A stretch of 64,000 nucleotides of DNA from Semisulcospira habei (lineage: Eukaryota; Mollusca; Gastropoda; Semisulcospiridae): positions 160,410,032-160,474,031 of the forward strand of contig BTPG01000003.1 of NCBI GenBank assembly GCA_036245525.1, in the 5' to 3' direction. The notes under the pieces are model-generated. The model ran no database searches. It was not told where the DNA came from and was given only the letters and a program-made list of their open reading frames with translations. This document shows, piece after piece, positions 62,109 to 64,000 of this stretch (positions are counted from its first letter, which is position 1; each line of letters opens with the position of its first letter). The translations under genes were made by a program, and so were the position numbers.

Positions 62109-62597
62109 TCGGATTGAGATCGTCCCCATTTACATCACTAGAGTGAAGGAGTCCGCAAGGTCTGTCTGCACGACTGTTGATTGATCGAAGAGAGTGGACA
62201 GCGATGCTTAAATAACAGTTAGTTGCCTTCACAACTTGTGTTTGACCTGGAAAGCTAATTTACCATAGAGACGGTCATTCTGCTTGACATTTTTTTCCTG
62301 TGTGTTGGGATGGTGGACTTTTCTTCCGGTGGATACAATACCGTCGTACGCATTACACTCACTTTGACCGTTTTCGCAAGCGTATAAAATCAAAATAAAA
62401 CAAAGGGAAAAAACAACAATACCCTATGATTGTGAAAGATGAAATATAATATTATACTTTATAGAAATGTGAAGAGAACTGTTTTCTTCTTTTCAGAAAC
62501 AAGTCGTCCAAGAATATTCGTTTTCAGAAACTATTCGTCCCAAAATATTCCTAAGGCATCAGTAAATGGAAAGAAACGACTTACATCAACTTAATCA

Positions 62598-62685
62598 GCT
62601 TAAGCCACGTATCCGGATGCCGCTCGTCTCGAATGAGTTAACCCTGCAGACTCAGGGGCTCATGAGAATCTACGCCTCTTGCTAT
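62598..62685 (+). mobile_element. Chimeric half-MITE: P4 right half joined to P2 right half
   Basis: GCCACGTATCCGGATGCCG and CGTCTCGAATGAGTTAA are the right half of the 63233-63312 palindrome. It is joined at the TTAA (62638-62641) to CCCTGCAGACTCAGGGGCTC and GAGAATCTACGCCTCTTGCT, the right half of P2. Confidence 0.7.
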
Positions 62686-62837
62686 GAAGGTCTAAGCCCA
62701 CATCTTTGCCTCGTGTTCTCACAGTGTAAGTTCATGCTGTAAGCCAAGGACGTTGAACACCAATAGCTGACTTCGCAACTTGTTCCTGGACGATATTGCT
62801 AATTTGCCGGAAGCAGTCTTATCCAAAATCCGCCGGT

Positions 62838-62906
62838 CAGCAAGAGACGTAGATTCTCACGAGCCCCTGCAACTGGCAAGAGCTCACGTGATTCTAGGCC
62901 TGTTGC
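62838..62906 (+). repeat. P2 palindrome core, copy 13
   Basis: GCAAGAGACGTAGATTCTCA with a diverged right arm (AGCTCACGTGATTCTAGGCC) and GAGCCCCTGCAACTGG centre. Confidence 0.65.
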
Positions 62907-63084
62907 CGAATCAGTCAACTCGAGTTGTTCGTCCAATGGAGAGTGTTCCAGTAAGAGTACTACTGTTAGATCACTGTGAGTTTGTGATTTGGTTCTTTGC
63001 GGAAGAGTACAGAACTTTTTTCGATGCGGAGAGACTCTTATTAGCTTATGCCATTTCACTCCACGGCCGTACTTCCTAGATTTG

Positions 63085-63210
63085 TGAGGTATTACCTAAT
63101 GGCTATGTACTAGTTGCAGGAGACGGCGTGGCGCCTTTAATCTGGCAATACCCTTGAATTATCATATTCAATCCACCTCCTGCGTTAGGGCGTTGGGGCT
63201 AAAAGGATTG
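63085..63210 (+). mobile_element. P3 palindromic MITE, copy 4 (partial)
   Basis: ATGGCTATGTACTAGTTGCA, GGCGTGGCGCC, CCCTTGAATTATCATATTCA and CACCTCCTGC. Both TTAA ends are lost. Confidence 0.55.
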
Positions 63211-63232
63211 TTGTGGCCGGCAGCATGTGTCT

Positions 63233-63312
63233 TTAACTCATTCGGGACGTGCCGCCTCCGGATACGCGGCATAAGCCGCGTATCCGGAGTCGGCACGTCT
63301 CGAATGGGTTAA
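63233..63312 (+). mobile_element. P4 palindromic MITE, complete 80-bp hairpin
   Basis: TTAACTCATTCGGGACGTGC at the left and GCACGTCTCGAATGGGTTAA at the right. The inner stem CTCCGGATACGCGGC pairs with GCCGCGTATCCGGAG around ATAA. TTAA at both ends. Almost the whole element is one stem. Confidence 0.9.
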
Positions 63313-64000
63313 ATGGGAAGATACGTCATCGTCAGATTTATGCTTCCTAGTGGAAAGATACTTCATCGTCTGGTTTGTGTTTCGTAGAGGATAGATGTTC
63401 CATCGTCTATTTTGTGCTTCCTAGTGCACATCTAAACGAATCGTACAGCGGCTGCCATCGTTTTGTGCGTCACTGACTAACAGTACGGATTTTCTCTGGC
63501 AGTAAGGAACTGAGTTTTTCACTGATTTTGTTATTTCTTTACCGTAGGTGAAAAGATGTGAGTATCCTTTCTTTAACCCCTGGTGCATTCAACCACCGAT
63601 GATGCAGCTAACGGTACCGGTGGCTACATGCACACGGGTGTTGAGCGTAGATGCGTCTTTTTTCACTCTTTTGTCGGTTTTATTCAGTAGTTAGAATCCC
63701 CGAAATGCCGAGCGGGGTTTTTTTTTTTTTTTTGTAATGTGTTGTGCATTATAATATATATACCTGTAAACCTTGGATATAACAAATCGCCAGGGGACCC
63801 ATTGTTTTTCTTCTTGTTACGTCGGGAGTTTGTTATAGGCAAAGTAAATTACATACTAGTAGAGCTCGGATAGTGTGGTCAGGACCTCTGAATATCCGAT
63901 TTTTGCTGTATCCGACTGACCTTGTTATAAGCGAAGTAAAATGTACATTATTTGTAGACTGCTGTGTCATCATCGGTTTCATGGCTTTGGCATTTCATGA
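63313..64000. other. Right edge, no gene recognised
   Basis: T run at 63719-63734. From 63765 on, a family-like phrase (GGATATAACAAATCGCCAGG, GTTTGTTATAGGCAAAGTA, CTTGTTATAAGCGAAGTAA) has the look of a dispersed 'TATAAC' palindromic repeat continuing past the edge. Three similar segments AAGATACTTCATCGTC/GATGTTCCATCGTCT occur at 63319-63405. Confidence 0.4.

Noticed and set aside
62497..62565. Exon-like stretch after TTCTTCTTTTCAG
   Set aside because: The sequence is an imperfect internal repeat (TTTTCAGAAAC...ATATTC twice), the donor is weak and the peptide is not recognisable.
63557..63570. Possible micro-exon between TTTACCGTAG and GTGAGTATCC
   Set aside because: Only about 10 nt long; nothing supports it beyond the dinucleotides.

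Overview
This is a eukaryotic, repeat-dense window, most likely from a marine mollusc and probably a gastropod. Coding sequence sits in short exons with GT-AG splice sites, separated by kilobase introns. Most of the DNA is transposon-derived. Two copies of an element with a ~164-bp tandem core, resembling the 'pearl'/Helentron-type elements described from molluscs, favour that phylum. The species call is inference only. No bacterial-style operons, tRNA or rRNA genes or CRISPR arrays were seen. || HOST GENES. (1) On the minus strand, five exons (45693-45391, 26838-26773, 15766-15705, 13755-13653, 9862-9698) join with compatible phases at all four junctions. They encode the N-terminal part of a sortilin-like VPS10-domain receptor: signal peptide, propeptide with an RSKR furin-type site, then the first blades of the propeller with Asp-box motifs. 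The remaining exons were not found and presumably lie left of the window. (2) On the plus strand, 51577-51753 encodes an N-terminal SH3 domain as a first coding exon, and 55360-55404 is a likely 45-nt following exon. The two genes are head to head. A CpG-rich block at 49970-50190 with a CRE-like palindrome and inverted YY1-like sites lies between them. (3) An unidentified exon-like stretch lies at 49670-49803. || TRANSPOSONS, left to right. RTE-like LINE 3' end (1-741). An I/Nimb-type LINE with RT and RNase H (1.65-4.56 kb), hit by a SINE. A 5'-truncated RTE on the minus strand (4802-7506). A cluster of TTAA-flanked palindromic MITEs around VPS10 exon 5 (8.0-9.7 kb). A solo LTR (10480-11279). 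A four-level nest at 11394-12830 (MITE, tRNA-SINE, RTE, second SINE). Self-nested SINEs (14304-15089). An L2/CR1-type LINE tail next to exon 3 (15.8-16.6 kb). A GC-rich DIRS-like tyrosine-recombinase retrotransposon (about 17.5-26.2 kb) carrying a full-length RTE whose 5' part is inverted (17933-21241). From 26 to 49 kb: MITEs, a second solo LTR (34545-35399), a region in which a 20-bp motif recurs about every 175 bp (33.3-36.5 kb), microsatellites, a dispersed unclassified repeat family, a C-rich tandem array in a hAT-like frame, and an internally deleted RTE made only of its terminal parts (48187-48616). From 53 to 63.5 kb: a dense field of palindromic MITEs and long fold-backs and a pearl-like element. 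|| The transposon copies here are mostly broken (stops, frameshifts, 5' truncations, a deleted RT core). The RTE copy at 18985-21231 keeps a 748-codon open RT frame. Many insertions have recognisable target-site duplications, so relative ages can be read from nesting.
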